In this document: one piece after another, positions 25,001 through 33,558 of the stretch | Layout of the letters: each line of letters starts with the position of its first letter | Numbering within the stretch: position 1 is the stretch's first letter | Origin: Akkermansia sp. RCC_12PD | Lineage (GTDB): Bacteria > Verrucomicrobiota > Verrucomicrobiia > Verrucomicrobiales > Akkermansiaceae | Reading direction: 5' to 3' | NCBI RefSeq assembly: GCF_036417355.1 | Contig: NZ_CP143889.1 | Location: 3,100,001-3,164,000, forward strand | DNA length: 64,000 bases | The notes under the pieces: model-generated | Told to the model about the DNA's origin: nothing | The model's database searches: none | What the model saw: the letters and a program-made list of their open reading frames with translations, nothing else | Made by a program: the position numbers and the translations under genes

Positions 25001-28000
25001 TGCCGGCAGTCTCTTCCGCCTCCTCTCTCCACTCTTCACTCTCAATCCTCCACTCTCTCATCATCTCTCGGCGGGCAAATATATTCACCATCCTCGTCTC
25101 GTCGATCTTCCCCTTGGCCGCCAGCTCCGCCAACATCTGCAACCGGTCGATGTAGGGCTTCACGGCCACGCGGTACCCGGCGGGCAGGTGCATCAGGGCG
25201 CTCTTCACCATGGAGATATTTCTGCCTACATTCACCAGAAACGCCGCCTCATCCGTCTTCCCGGCGTAGCGCCCCCAGGTGGCGGCGTCTGCACGCAGGT
25301 CGGCGGCAATCCGGTGGACCACCTCCAGACTCTGTGTTCCGCGGCTCACGGTCAGCAGCGGGGAATCTTCGGACAGGGAAAGGGAAACGTCATGCTCCCC
25401 GCTGCTGTCATTGACAGCCCGGCTGGAATCTGCTATTAAAAAAACGTCGTCAAGAGCAGAAAGGCTTCTGCCGGGGGCTTCTTTGGAAGTCTGACTGATT
25501 GTGACCGGGCCGTCCACAGACGATGACTCCTTGATCTCCAGCCGTTTTAAATTGGGATAAACCTTCCCCTTACGGTTGAAAAACGTCTTGTGGAGAAACA
25601 GCTTGCCGGAATCATTTTCTCCCAGCTCAATAACTACAACACCCGTTCTTTTAAGGCGTTTAATAAAAATAAACTTGCTTCTTCCTTCGGTTCGGTCATC
25701 AAGAGCCACTTCGTCAGGAGCTGATAAAATCCTATGAATATCCGCATACTCATGCGGAAAAACCTCCGGATGATGGTTCACGGCGTGATCAATAAAATAC
25801 CCTTTTCCGGAATACACCCGGTTATCCATGACATCGGAACCGAACATGCGGACATACTTGTCCGGAATAACGGCAATCGGCTCCAACTCATTTCCGAAAA
25901 GCCGGAAAATCTCTTCCCGGCTCTTTCCTCTTGCCATTTCCATACTCTCAGGAGAAACCCACTCCTTCAAACGTTGTTGGATATCCAGCATTTCTTCCGG
26001 AGTCACACCTGACCCTTCGCGGAGAGACAGGGAAACCCCGCTGCCGGCCACCTCCTTCACTATCTGCTCAACCGCAGTCTCTCCCTGCCGTGCCCCCTCC
26101 TGCATCCAGTAGGATTCCAGGTTATTGGAAAGCGCATACACCGTCTGGGCGAAATCCGCATCAATCGGCACGCTCTCCCCCGCCAGCCGGCGGCGCTCCA
26201 TCTCGTGCAGACCCGTTCCCAAATCCAGCAGAGCCTTGGCGGAAGAAACCCACTGGCGCACCATCTGCAGAAAATCCTTCATCCACTGGGGCAGCCTCAT
26301 ATCCGCGGCCCGGGCCAATACGTCGCCCTTGGCCAGCATGCTCATCCCCTCAATCACATCTTTCACGGAAACCTCCCCATCCTTCCGGATCAAACCCTTC
26401 CCGTGGGACAAAAACCCCTCCTTCTGCAACGCGTCCTGAAGGGCTCGCAGATTATTCGCATACCAATCCAGACTATGCTTCGTATGCTCCATATCCTCCG
26501 TCAGATGCGTCTCCAGCACCTCCTCCAGCAACTCCGGCACCGTCACCTCCCCCTTGTGAAAACGGATCAGCGTTTGTCCGTTCCTCATCGCCACACGGTA
26601 CGCATTGCTCCGGGCCCGTTTGGCGGAAGCAACCTCTCCGCGCTCCACGCCCAATTGCACGCGCCCCTCAAACGTACTATCCATCCTGGCCGCCTGCCCA
26701 TATGTCATCCGCGTCCCCAGGTCCGCAGCCTCTGCATTTACACCCGCCCCTTCGGCAATGCGCAGCCGGGCGGCCTCGGCCAGCTTCCGGGCCGTCTCCA
26801 CTGTCTCGGCACGGCCCATATCCTCAAACACGTACTTCCCGGAACCCTCCAGCTGCCCAATCGTCCTATTCACGGCAAACGCCTGCTGGGCCTCCAGCAT
26901 CCTCAGGCGAATCCCGTCGTGCAGCAGGGCTTGCATCCGTGCCGTGGCGTCCTGTTCGCTCAGCTCCAGAACATCGTAAGACTCTTGCCCCTCCGCATCC
27001 CTGACTGTCGTGGTAAACCTCCAATGACCATCCCCCAAATCCTCCACGCGGGGAAGGTTGAGAAGCTCCACCTCCGCCTGGTAGGCTTCCTGCCGGGCTA
27101 GCCAAGAGTAATCCTCCTTCATGGAAGAAAAACCCTGGCGCACGTTCTCCAGCTGGGCCGCCCGGTCAGACATGCTCAACGCGGCCTGGAAAATCTCCCG
27201 GTTCTTCTCCACGGGGTCCACAATATTGGCAATCCTCTCCGCTTCGGCGCGGTTCACACCCAGCCCCATAATCTTCGGAGCACTCACCCGGGAAACCTGC
27301 GCCTCCCGTGCAAACGCCGGAATTTGGGCTCCACCAGCTACGGCTCCGAACATGATAGACGCACCGATAAACTCAGGATCAGCAGCCTGTTTGGCCTGCT
27401 CCCACCAATCATCCACACTCATCCCGTCCTTGCTCCCAAATGCCCATGCAATGGCATTATCAACAGGGTACAACATGGTCGGGGAAGTCACCTCCTCCAT
27501 GGACTCCGCAAAACCTGATCCAAGCATAAACGCCCCCGTGCGCGCCCAGGTGCGCCGGAAAACCTCCCTTCTAATAGCATCCACAGGACCGGCAATCACC
27601 GCGGCGGAGCTCCGCATAAAAGGAAACCTCTTGGCCAGCCACTTCATATTCCTCTTAAAAAACAACCCGCCCCCCATCTCGGAAGCCCACTCCGCTACGC
27701 CGGCAGCCGTCCCTCGCAAGTAAGACTCCGCATCGGAATGTCCGCGTGCCTGCATCTCAATCGTCTGATCATTAGTCACAGTTGCAAACATCCCGGCTCC
27801 TCTGGTCAATGCAAAATCAAGAGAATAAGCACCTATGGAACCAAGCATATCAAAAGACCCTCGCAGCCAGGAAGCTCCGTCCGGAGAATCCTCCATGGAC
27901 TTCTTAATCTTCACAATCTCATCCACCACCTCGCGCTCGTACTTGGTCTCCTTCCTGTAATTGTCCTCATTAAACTGCTGGGTACTACTCCATAAGCTAT

Positions 28001-29297
28001 TTGCGTAGGACGAATGGACATTGGGCTGATATGCCTCCGCCGGATTAAGACTCACGGAGGCGGCTCTGGCCGCCTTCTTGTAAAAATCAGCCGTACTGTC
28101 CAGCGTATGTTCCAGCGTCCTCGCAAAAGTAGAAACAACAGGCAACCCGTTATTGCGTCTCTCATCCGCTTCCATCATCGCCAACCCAACCACGATGCGG
28201 TAAGCCTCCTCGTTCTTCAGCTTTAACTCCGCAAGATCGCGGCCAAGCTCATAGGCGGAATCATCCGTAATGGAAGGCAGCTCATCCAGGACCAGAGCCT
28301 CCTCGCTCTTATTAAATGAAAATCCTCTCTTTCTGCTCAGCATCACTGCCCCTGCCGGCGTCTTGCTCAACCTCTCCCTTTCCGCCTGAAGCTCATCCAC
28401 TTTATCCTGCACAGCCCGGTCATCCAAAAAGCCGTAGCCGCGCGCCTTAAGCCAATCACCGGCGTCCATGATAGCCTGCCTCCACTTGGTTCCATATCCA
28501 CAATTCAGCATTGCCCAATTCCTTTCCTCCGGAGTCAATCCCGGATGACGGTCCAGGGCGTCAGAAAGGCTCTCCCCATTCAACAAAGCGTGCATCACAG
28601 GTACGGACTTGCCAAAAAAAGAATTGCCTAGGGCCACTTCCTTCTCCTGCGCCTTCATAAAAGGTTTTCGCCTCGCAAACCATCTATCCCACACGTCTTT
28701 GCTCCCGCGGATGCCTTCCGGAGCATCCACGGAAGACAAAAACCGGATCATGGAATCACCGTCCCTATCCCCCGGTTGTGCGTAAAACTCCTCTAAAACC
28801 TTCTCTCCGCGCACCCGCCCTTTGTACTCATCCGGAGTAGCCTCAAAAGCCTGTGTCCACTCCTCGCCATAAGCCTCTACAACCTTCTTCCTGGCCTCGG
28901 GATGTGCCTTCCAATCCATCCCCAGGGCATCCATCCGTTCAATCTTCTCTTGATACTCTCTCCGCTCCCTCTCTCCCAGCGGACTCTTGTAATCCTCCAG
29001 TACCTGCCTGCGCTCCCACCTATCCAACTCATTAAGTAAAGCGAACTTCGACGGTCCATCCTCCAACGTATCGTAAACCTCAAGAGCATCCCCAAAATCC
29101 AGATCGCTCCCGATAGGAGGAGGCGGTTCCATCACATCAATGCCCTTAAAATTCTGCTGTTCAATCTCACTGATAGGCTCAAGACCTGTGACGCGCGCAG
29201 CATCTTCTACCTGCAACTGAGGTGCAAACACCTCCTCTTGGAGTCCTTCGATAGGCACACCTGCCAAACTACCTTCAGAAAAAGAAAAATCATTCAT
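22068..29297 (-). CDS. Giant polyvalent internal virion / ejection protein (2,409 aa)
   Basis: The last gene of the late structural operon. Most of the protein is charged, helical and coiled-coil-like (for example MEKVRKAWAENRLHELMAEM). A segment at about residues 1145 to 1290 (DKYVRMFGSDVMDNRVYSGK, FIFIKRLKRTGVVVIELGEN, LFLHKTFFNRKGKVYPNLKR) resembles the Barnase/EndoU/RelE-type nuclease domains found in phage polyvalent proteins. Near the C-terminus are hydrophobic stretches (KVWLAYGAFNAIIGAMLDCM, LYAALAGPFAGMPLVGEAVE). Size and operon position match T7 gp16-type and other giant proteins injected with the DNA. The exact role and the nuclease assignment are inference. Confidence 0.7.
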   Translation of the reverse strand: MNDFSFSEGSLAGVPIEGLQEEVFAPQLQVEDAARVTGLEPISEIEQQNFKGIDVMEPPPPIGSDLDFGDALEVYDTLEDGPSKFALLNELDRWERRQVLEDYKSPLGERERREYQEKIERMDALGMDWKAHPEARKKVVEAYGEEWTQAFEATPDEYKGRVRGEKVLEEFYAQPGDRDGDSMIRFLSSVDAPEGIRGSKDVWDRWFARRKPFMKAQEKEVALGNSFFGKSVPVMHALLNGESLSDALDRHPGLTPEERNWAMLNCGYGTKWRQAIMDAGDWLKARGYGFLDDRAVQDKVDELQAERERLSKTPAGAVMLSRKRGFSFNKSEEALVLDELPSITDDSAYELGRDLAELKLKNEEAYRIVVGLAMMEADERRNNGLPVVSTFARTLEHTLDSTADFYKKAARAASVSLNPAEAYQPNVHSSYANSLWSSTQQFNEDNYRKETKYEREVVDEIVKIKKSMEDSPDGASWLRGSFDMLGSIGAYSLDFALTRGAGMFATVTNDQTIEMQARGHSDAESYLRGTAAGVAEWASEMGGGLFFKRNMKWLAKRFPFMRSSAAVIAGPVDAIRREVFRRTWARTGAFMLGSGFAESMEEVTSPTMLYPVDNAIAWAFGSKDGMSVDDWWEQAKQAADPEFIGASIMFGAVAGGAQIPAFAREAQVSRVSAPKIMGLGVNRAEAERIANIVDPVEKNREIFQAALSMSDRAAQLENVRQGFSSMKEDYSWLARQEAYQAEVELLNLPRVEDLGDGHWRFTTTVRDAEGQESYDVLELSEQDATARMQALLHDGIRLRMLEAQQAFAVNRTIGQLEGSGKYVFEDMGRAETVETARKLAEAARLRIAEGAGVNAEAADLGTRMTYGQAARMDSTFEGRVQLGVERGEVASAKRARSNAYRVAMRNGQTLIRFHKGEVTVPELLEEVLETHLTEDMEHTKHSLDWYANNLRALQDALQKEGFLSHGKGLIRKDGEVSVKDVIEGMSMLAKGDVLARAADMRLPQWMKDFLQMVRQWVSSAKALLDLGTGLHEMERRRLAGESVPIDADFAQTVYALSNNLESYWMQEGARQGETAVEQIVKEVAGSGVSLSLREGSGVTPEEMLDIQQRLKEWVSPESMEMARGKSREEIFRLFGNELEPIAVIPDKYVRMFGSDVMDNRVYSGKGYFIDHAVNHHPEVFPHEYADIHRILSAPDEVALDDRTEGRSKFIFIKRLKRTGVVVIELGENDSGKLFLHKTFFNRKGKVYPNLKRLEIKESSSVDGPVTISQTSKEAPGRSLSALDDVFLIADSSRAVNDSSGEHDVSLSLSEDSPLLTVSRGTQSLEVVHRIAADLRADAATWGRYAGKTDEAAFLVNVGRNISMVKSALMHLPAGYRVAVKPYIDRLQMLAELAAKGKIDETRMVNIFARREMMREWRIESEEWREEAEETAGIAARVAGKMTGRGPTKKFTREVFEDEMEKVRKAWAENRLHELMAEMMEKAAGRLEALARDGIAAGIARMLDQVLIIRKKKGKQQRGKVSMEAYTYLQEQVVPLLRMTAEEKEAAMNEAAAEMERLEKGHPDQMDGEAVARMDELNEELTRLALYGNLEGMSVDEAEAAAKALEIYINTEKEGWATVQEAAAERLNAIGRKIVERFNQTGKKADENSLRAANEKFHGKVSFKNFGDFMENMDQLLTRMGKMPALQEFTADMRSRLTNAFQQMRDARGLRAAAVQDLYERHLTEKVMKARKAGNMAGWVAWFKTSHDTGIRLNGWVTQTAQLTLEQAREVREMDARQRREFVRKRWEEGMEFFSEETLDVLLARLKEHEDAAARAKAEGKRPRYRKYVTANVSFKGEEGSPLVLSRDNALYLVLQSEQESYREMMKQQGYTPEVVAALREYVGEEGMAIGYGLRELLKAQGDKIGRLYEQVTGVPFPRVENYFPARFWALDAMSDADAADMISGVPNTKGGNQGWQRVRTKHHRRLDTSVGALSVFWEATDITDHWYYTQDVTADFRGLLRRREVAESLVANLGKDDFVRLRRWVDLLERAGVVQGQAVGSLDKLLNAIYSGQAKAILAFRFETLMKQGSAVLNAWIGDPSIGLLDYLGTMAMLRNGTAQMGVIQMLKSAEFQARLNDRVDVERLSRLRDDSSYTLAEAALVWGMNGIEYTDVFFNAVGSAALWNIKFRQAVKAGVEEGRARDEAWQAVRNALHSAQPQTWIDKSFGGLHRGAFGRAIFYMMSENFNKTAAIYGLARAGFAPGVTSRQRWASLSKAGKVWLAYGAFNAIIGAMLDCMKDDEEEWEKRGWQGYLYAALAGPFAGMPLVGEAVEWMFSELLGAKVYTGSAGRAMIDFRSGWNAAWKLGEMIQEGGHEAGDYMKQVIRLGRFFGAVGGVASKWGPKAVQAAGQYVTLGAALMNPVKTVINQI

Positions 29298-29316
29298 AAC
29301 GTGTTAAAAATAAAAA

Positions 29317-31908
29317 TTAAAGAGAATTGTAATACTTGCGTACGCCCTTGGCCCAATGCTGATTGAGATTCCGAGGGTCATTATCCGCTCCCACTGGAGC
29401 ATACTTCCCGCCAATGGCTGCAATCGTCGTCAACCCTTTGTCCAGGTAATGTTTTCTGAGAAGGCGAGCGGCATAATCAATACTCTCCTCCACGGATGAA
29501 AAATCGCGCGGACCTCCTCCGTTGGGGCTGATCCCCATGGCGTTGTTCTTGCGGAGAAAGGCAGGGCTCGTCCCTTTGTCGGTTTCGTGCATGGCAATAG
29601 CTATCAATAGCTTCGGGTCCACGCCGTACTTCTTCCCTGCATCGTAAAAAGCCTGCTCGTAAGGGGCCAGTCCACGTAGAGCGGATTTATTTATCTTTAC
29701 TGCCTTACCAGTAGGAAGGGCTGCATCCTGCTGCTTCATCAGCTCATCCGTATCTCCTTTAATAATCCTCATATCCACAGCAAAGGACCTGCCGGCATCA
29801 TAAAAACCCTGTCTCGCAACGGCATAAGACATCTGAGGAGAATCCCCTTCACATGTGCCCACGACGCGGAAGCGGCGGAAATGCTCATTATCGAACGTTG
29901 CTTCAACCACATAATCCTTTAACCCATCACCATAAAGAACATCTTGTCCCTCGTGGAGCCGTCTGGCATACGCCGTGGCGTCCTCCGGAGAATCGAACAC
30001 GCCCAGGTGTTTGCCCGTCTTCTTGAACTGCTTCACGGCATCGTCCTCGGAAAGAACCTTGCCATCCTCGGAAACAGTGGGAATCAGATATTCCTTCCCG
30101 TCAATCCCCACGGAAATGGAACGCACCGTGCTGATGGAGCCGTCGGCATTTCGGACGACGGGACGTGCACTCAAATCAATATTGCCGGACTCGATCATTC
30201 CTTTGGCATGGGTAGGAAATAAATCTTGAACCATCTCTCTGGGTAACAAAATACCGGCAGGCAAATCCTTTCTGGTGGAATCAAACCCCAGGCTCACGCG
30301 CTGCATGGGGGCTTCCTGAGCGGAGGAATCCACCCAATATTTCCTGCCGCTCTTCACAGCCCACTGGGCAAACCTGCTCCTCTGAGCATCCCTGGCATTG
30401 GCAATATTGGAATCCATCTGATTCACCCCTTCATCCACAAAAGAAATATCCCTGTTCCCGGTAATCTCCCGGGTAAGACTGATCAGTTTCGCCTGCTGCT
30501 CCGCCTGGGTGGCGTCCTTGCCGTCATTCTCCCGCCAGGAGTGGAACCGCTCGGAAATCTGGGAGCGCAACCCGGCGGCATGATTAGCCCGCGCATACGC
30601 CATATACTTGGCCATGGCGCTTTTATTTGTCTCCGTTGGAGTCAATCCCAACTGCCCCATAAACTCATCACGGAACTTCCCCCCGGATTTCCATCCTTCC
30701 TCATCGCTGTAGGGCTGATTCTCTGCATTGAAAGCTTGCTGATTCAAAAGGGTTCCCTTTTTCTCCAGTAGATTCAGACGTCCTTTAATGTCAATAGTGG
30801 GAGTCTTCAGCTTCTTACGCATGTCATCAGCGGCAGTCCATTGTCTCCCCAGCCACTCCTTCTCCAACCCAAACCGGGAATACTTCTGAATATAGGCATC
30901 CCTGGCTACCTCGCTTTCCTCTTGAGACAAGGAAGGATTAAATGCCCTTGCCTCTTCGGCAGCAGCAGCAGCAATTTGTGGGCGCACTATAGCTCCTTTC
31001 CCGGCTTCAAAAGCACGGATCCATCCACATTCTTTCTTTGTGTAAAATCCTGTCCACTCCGGTCCATCATTCTTTGTCCCAGATTTCCCTTTATCCTTCT
31101 TGCGCGTCAAAACAAAGGAATTGAAAAAACTATCCGCGGCGGCTGGCCTTGCCTGGCTGGCCAGCTTCCGGCGCATCGCATCAAGTTCGTATGGAGAAAA
31201 TCGATTCTTGTAATCCTCGCTATCCAGTAAATCATAAGCACCTGCCGGATTGGTTGCAGCCAGATTATTAAAATTCTGGAGAGAAGCCTTCTTTCTTCCT
31301 CTCAGCAAACGCAATTCTCCCTCTGCCGGAGAAATCACTTGGGACTGGACGCCGCCCATGACGGAAGACTCATACCCTCCCCAATCCTCCTTCTCCTCGG
31401 CCAGCTTCAAATTGGTCTCAAAAGCCTGCCGGGCCACGCTCAACTGGTGCTTGGCCGCCAGCCCCCAATAGCGTTCCGGCAGGCTCGCCTTCACGGACTC
31501 CATCACGCCACGGGCCTTCATGGCAACCTCCGGACTGAAAAACGTCCCGCCCAAACTCTCAATCCGCTGACCGAACTTGAAAGCCAAATCATCAAGCCGC
31601 CCCTTAATAATCGACCCGTCATTATTAAAAACGCTATCCTTCGTCCCCGGAGCATAGGCAAGCATCCGGGAAAACTCGGCATCGGACTCGTCCCGGATGC
31701 GGCGCAGCTCCACCTCCTGGCGCTGCATCTCGCCAAAATCGGAAATCCTGGCAAACGCCTCGGCGCTCCCCTGAAGGGCCTCTTCGGCCTTCTGAATGGA
31801 ACCACCCAGCATCTGCCCCTGGTCCCCGTTGGCGGCTCGTGCCGCTGTACCAGGATCAGCCTTCGCCGTCCGCAGGGACGGCCCTCCGTATAAAGGAATC
31901 TCTTTCAT
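29317..31908 (-). CDS. Internal virion protein with C-terminal lysozyme-like domain
   Basis: An 863-residue protein. The N-terminal 540 residues are largely helical and virion-like. Residues about 565 to 650 carry a phage domain (NIDLSARPVVRNADGSISTV, then DGKEYLIPTVSEDGKVLSED and KTGKHLGVFDSPEDATAYAR). Residues about 743 to 863 form a lysozyme-like or glucosaminidase domain (AFYDAGKKYGVDPKLLIAIA, MHETDKGTSP, NNAMGISP) with the Glu of HETDKG as likely catalytic acid. It should cut peptidoglycan locally to let the ejection tunnel cross the wall. It is coupled to the upstream gene by ATGA. Confidence 0.8.
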   Translation of the reverse strand: MKEIPLYGGPSLRTAKADPGTAARAANGDQGQMLGGSIQKAEEALQGSAEAFARISDFGEMQRQEVELRRIRDESDAEFSRMLAYAPGTKDSVFNNDGSIIKGRLDDLAFKFGQRIESLGGTFFSPEVAMKARGVMESVKASLPERYWGLAAKHQLSVARQAFETNLKLAEEKEDWGGYESSVMGGVQSQVISPAEGELRLLRGRKKASLQNFNNLAATNPAGAYDLLDSEDYKNRFSPYELDAMRRKLASQARPAAADSFFNSFVLTRKKDKGKSGTKNDGPEWTGFYTKKECGWIRAFEAGKGAIVRPQIAAAAAEEARAFNPSLSQEESEVARDAYIQKYSRFGLEKEWLGRQWTAADDMRKKLKTPTIDIKGRLNLLEKKGTLLNQQAFNAENQPYSDEEGWKSGGKFRDEFMGQLGLTPTETNKSAMAKYMAYARANHAAGLRSQISERFHSWRENDGKDATQAEQQAKLISLTREITGNRDISFVDEGVNQMDSNIANARDAQRSRFAQWAVKSGRKYWVDSSAQEAPMQRVSLGFDSTRKDLPAGILLPREMVQDLFPTHAKGMIESGNIDLSARPVVRNADGSISTVRSISVGIDGKEYLIPTVSEDGKVLSEDDAVKQFKKTGKHLGVFDSPEDATAYARRLHEGQDVLYGDGLKDYVVEATFDNEHFRRFRVVGTCEGDSPQMSYAVARQGFYDAGRSFAVDMRIIKGDTDELMKQQDAALPTGKAVKINKSALRGLAPYEQAFYDAGKKYGVDPKLLIAIAMHETDKGTSPAFLRKNNAMGISPNGGGPRDFSSVEESIDYAARLLRKHYLDKGLTTIAAIGGKYAPVGADNDPRNLNQHWAKGVRKYYNSL

Positions 31909-32258
31909 CGTGTTGTGTAATTGGTAAATTGATCAATGGAAAAAACATGCACCTGCGGCCCGCGCAAAAAACGCTGCCAGGCCACATGCGTAAAACCTCG
32001 GCGGGCAAACTGCCGCGCCAGGCGGGCCAGCTCCCGCGGCCTCCCGGCAGCCCACCACACAAACAGGCATCTGTCTGGAAGCGCCGGCATCTCTTCTGGA
32101 GGAAAACACAACTCGCCCAGCCTGTCGGCAGGCAGAGCCAGACACACCTCGTCGGGAGAAACAAAAGCCAGCCCCATGGACGCGCAATCCTTCACATCCG
32201 TCCACAAATCCCGGCCCACCTCTGCATAAGCACTCACGGTCGCATCAAACGCATTCAT
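31905..32258 (-). CDS. Small virion-associated protein, T7 gp13-like position
   Basis: A 117-residue protein. It begins MNAFDATVSAYAEVGRDLWT and contains a central segment LFVWWAAGRPRELARLARQF and the end HVAWQRFLRGPQVHVFSID. The strand-helix order and RGF-x-HVAW-x-RFL pattern recall the acetyltransferase-like gp13 proteins of T7 relatives. Its start and stop overlap both neighbours (TAATG and ATGA), the same order as T7 13-14-15. The similarity is weak, so this is a positional call. Confidence 0.45.
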   Translation of the reverse strand: MNAFDATVSAYAEVGRDLWTDVKDCASMGLAFVSPDEVCLALPADRLGELCFPPEEMPALPDRCLFVWWAAGRPRELARLARQFARRGFTHVAWQRFLRGPQVHVFSIDQFTNYTTR

Positions 32259-32938
32259 TATCTCAAGAAAGGGTTGAACTTCTGTGCATAACTATAAAAA
32301 CTGAAATCACTCTTGGCCGGACTCGCCGCCCAGGACCCCAGCTCCATCATCCCCATGCGGGAATCTGCCGTGGAACCGGGAAACACGCTCCCGGCCAGCC
32401 CTCCCAAATTGAACCCGGCAAAAGCCCCCTGGGCGGCCGTGGTGGAACCAAACGCCCCCATCCCGGCCCCAATGCCGCCAATCAACGCCCCTCCAAGCTG
32501 AATCCCCGTGGAAACCAGGGCTCCATTCGCCGCGGACCTGTAAGCCGCCGCCTGATTCTGCGCGCTCACCAGCGCGGCATCCCCCTCCCATCGCTGCATG
32601 GCTGCCTCATGGCGCTTGCCCTGGTCATTGATAGCCGCTCCCAGGGACATATCGGAAATCTGCTTCTCCAAAATCTCTGCGGTAGTGAGCTCCGCCTTCA
32701 GCCCGCTTCCCTCCGCCGTCAGGCCGGAAGCCCCGCGGGCGGCGCGCACGGAAGCCGTGGCCGCCGTCTGATTGCGTCTGGCTGTTGCCATATTCTCGGC
32801 GGCAAGCCGCAGGGCGGAAGCGGACTCGGCCTCCGTATTGGCCGCATTCACGTAAGCGGCCTCCCTGGCCGCGCGTCCCTGTGCCAGGGCGCTCTGCGCG
32901 ATGCCCCTATTCGTTGCGTATGAACCAATGCTACCCAT
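32258..32938 (-). CDS. Internal virion protein, T7 gp14-like
   Basis: A 226-residue Ala-rich protein. Residues 1 to about 125 are helical (NRGIAQSALAQGRAAREAAY, EILEKQISDMSLGAAINDQG). Residues about 142 to 190 form a Gly/Ala-rich hydrophobic hairpin (GALIGGIGAGMGAFGSTTAA). This layout, with a helical stem plus glycine-rich membrane-active part, is typical of gp14-like ejection proteins that form the outer-membrane end of the DNA channel. It precedes the lysozyme-containing internal protein. Confidence 0.65.
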   Translation of the reverse strand: MGSIGSYATNRGIAQSALAQGRAAREAAYVNAANTEAESASALRLAAENMATARRNQTAATASVRAARGASGLTAEGSGLKAELTTAEILEKQISDMSLGAAINDQGKRHEAAMQRWEGDAALVSAQNQAAAYRSAANGALVSTGIQLGGALIGGIGAGMGAFGSTTAAQGAFAGFNLGGLAGSVFPGSTADSRMGMMELGSWAASPAKSDFSFYSYAQKFNPFLR

Positions 32939-32943
32939 GACAT

Positions 32944-33489
32944 TTAAAAAATGGAACGGTTTAAAATACCCTTCAGGGGATGCTGGTCATTGCTCCCCCG
33001 CTGGCTCACGTCCTGGTGCAGGGCGTCGGCAATATAGCGCCTGTACAAATCCAGGAACACGCCCACACTCTGCGGCTTGCCCGTCACCGTCGCGGCAATC
33101 CTGGCAGCCAGCAAACACTTCACGGCCTCCACAAACAAAGGCTCGTTATCCGGCAGCCTCTCCCCCAGGGCCAAATCATTGGACAAAAACCGCACCTGCA
33201 GGCGGGAGGGGCGCTCCTCGCAAACCACCGTGCGGCCGGCCATGCGCCAATGCCTCGCCTCCACCCTCAACAACTTCAGGCAATCCTCCGGCACCTCAAA
33301 CCGCCCATTGCCCTCCGGGCACTCCAGCACGGCCTCCTTCGTGGCAAACGACCACGGCCCGTAGGACACGGCCTCCAGCATCACGGAGGGGAACCACAAA
33401 TCGCACGCCCTGGCCGCAGGAGAATCAAGCACATACTCCTGCTCCCCCAGCAGGGAAAGGCACTGTGAAAAAAACGTCAGCTTATCCAT
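32944..33489 (-). CDS. Tail tubular protein A-like (T7 gp11-like)
   Basis: A 181-residue protein. The start MDKLTFFSQCLSLLGEQEYV and the segment ACDLWFPSVMLEAVSYGPWS, followed by FATKEAVL, fit the family signature of a small ring protein that joins portal and nozzle. FEVPEDCLKLLRV and EPLFVEAVKCLLAARIAATV are also conserved in type. The gene has its own late motif (33522-33552) ending 32 nt before the ATG. A GAGGG abuts the start codon. Confidence 0.75.
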   Translation of the reverse strand: MDKLTFFSQCLSLLGEQEYVLDSPAARACDLWFPSVMLEAVSYGPWSFATKEAVLECPEGNGRFEVPEDCLKLLRVEARHWRMAGRTVVCEERPSRLQVRFLSNDLALGERLPDNEPLFVEAVKCLLAARIAATVTGKPQSVGVFLDLYRRYIADALHQDVSQRGSNDQHPLKGILNRSIF

Positions 33490-33521
33490 CCCTCAAAAAT
33501 CGCATGAGGGCGCACTTCGTT

Positions 33522-33552
33522 CAAGTTGGCGAGTGTCACTACTTCTTGCCGG
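33522..33552 (-). promoter_or_regulatory. Conserved late-gene motif, copy 3 (tail tube A)
   Basis: The minus strand reads GGCAAGAAGTAGTGACACTC then GCCAACTTG, located after the terminase stop and ending exactly 32 nt before the tail tube A start at 33489. Confidence 0.7.
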
Positions 33553-33558
33553 AGTCCA

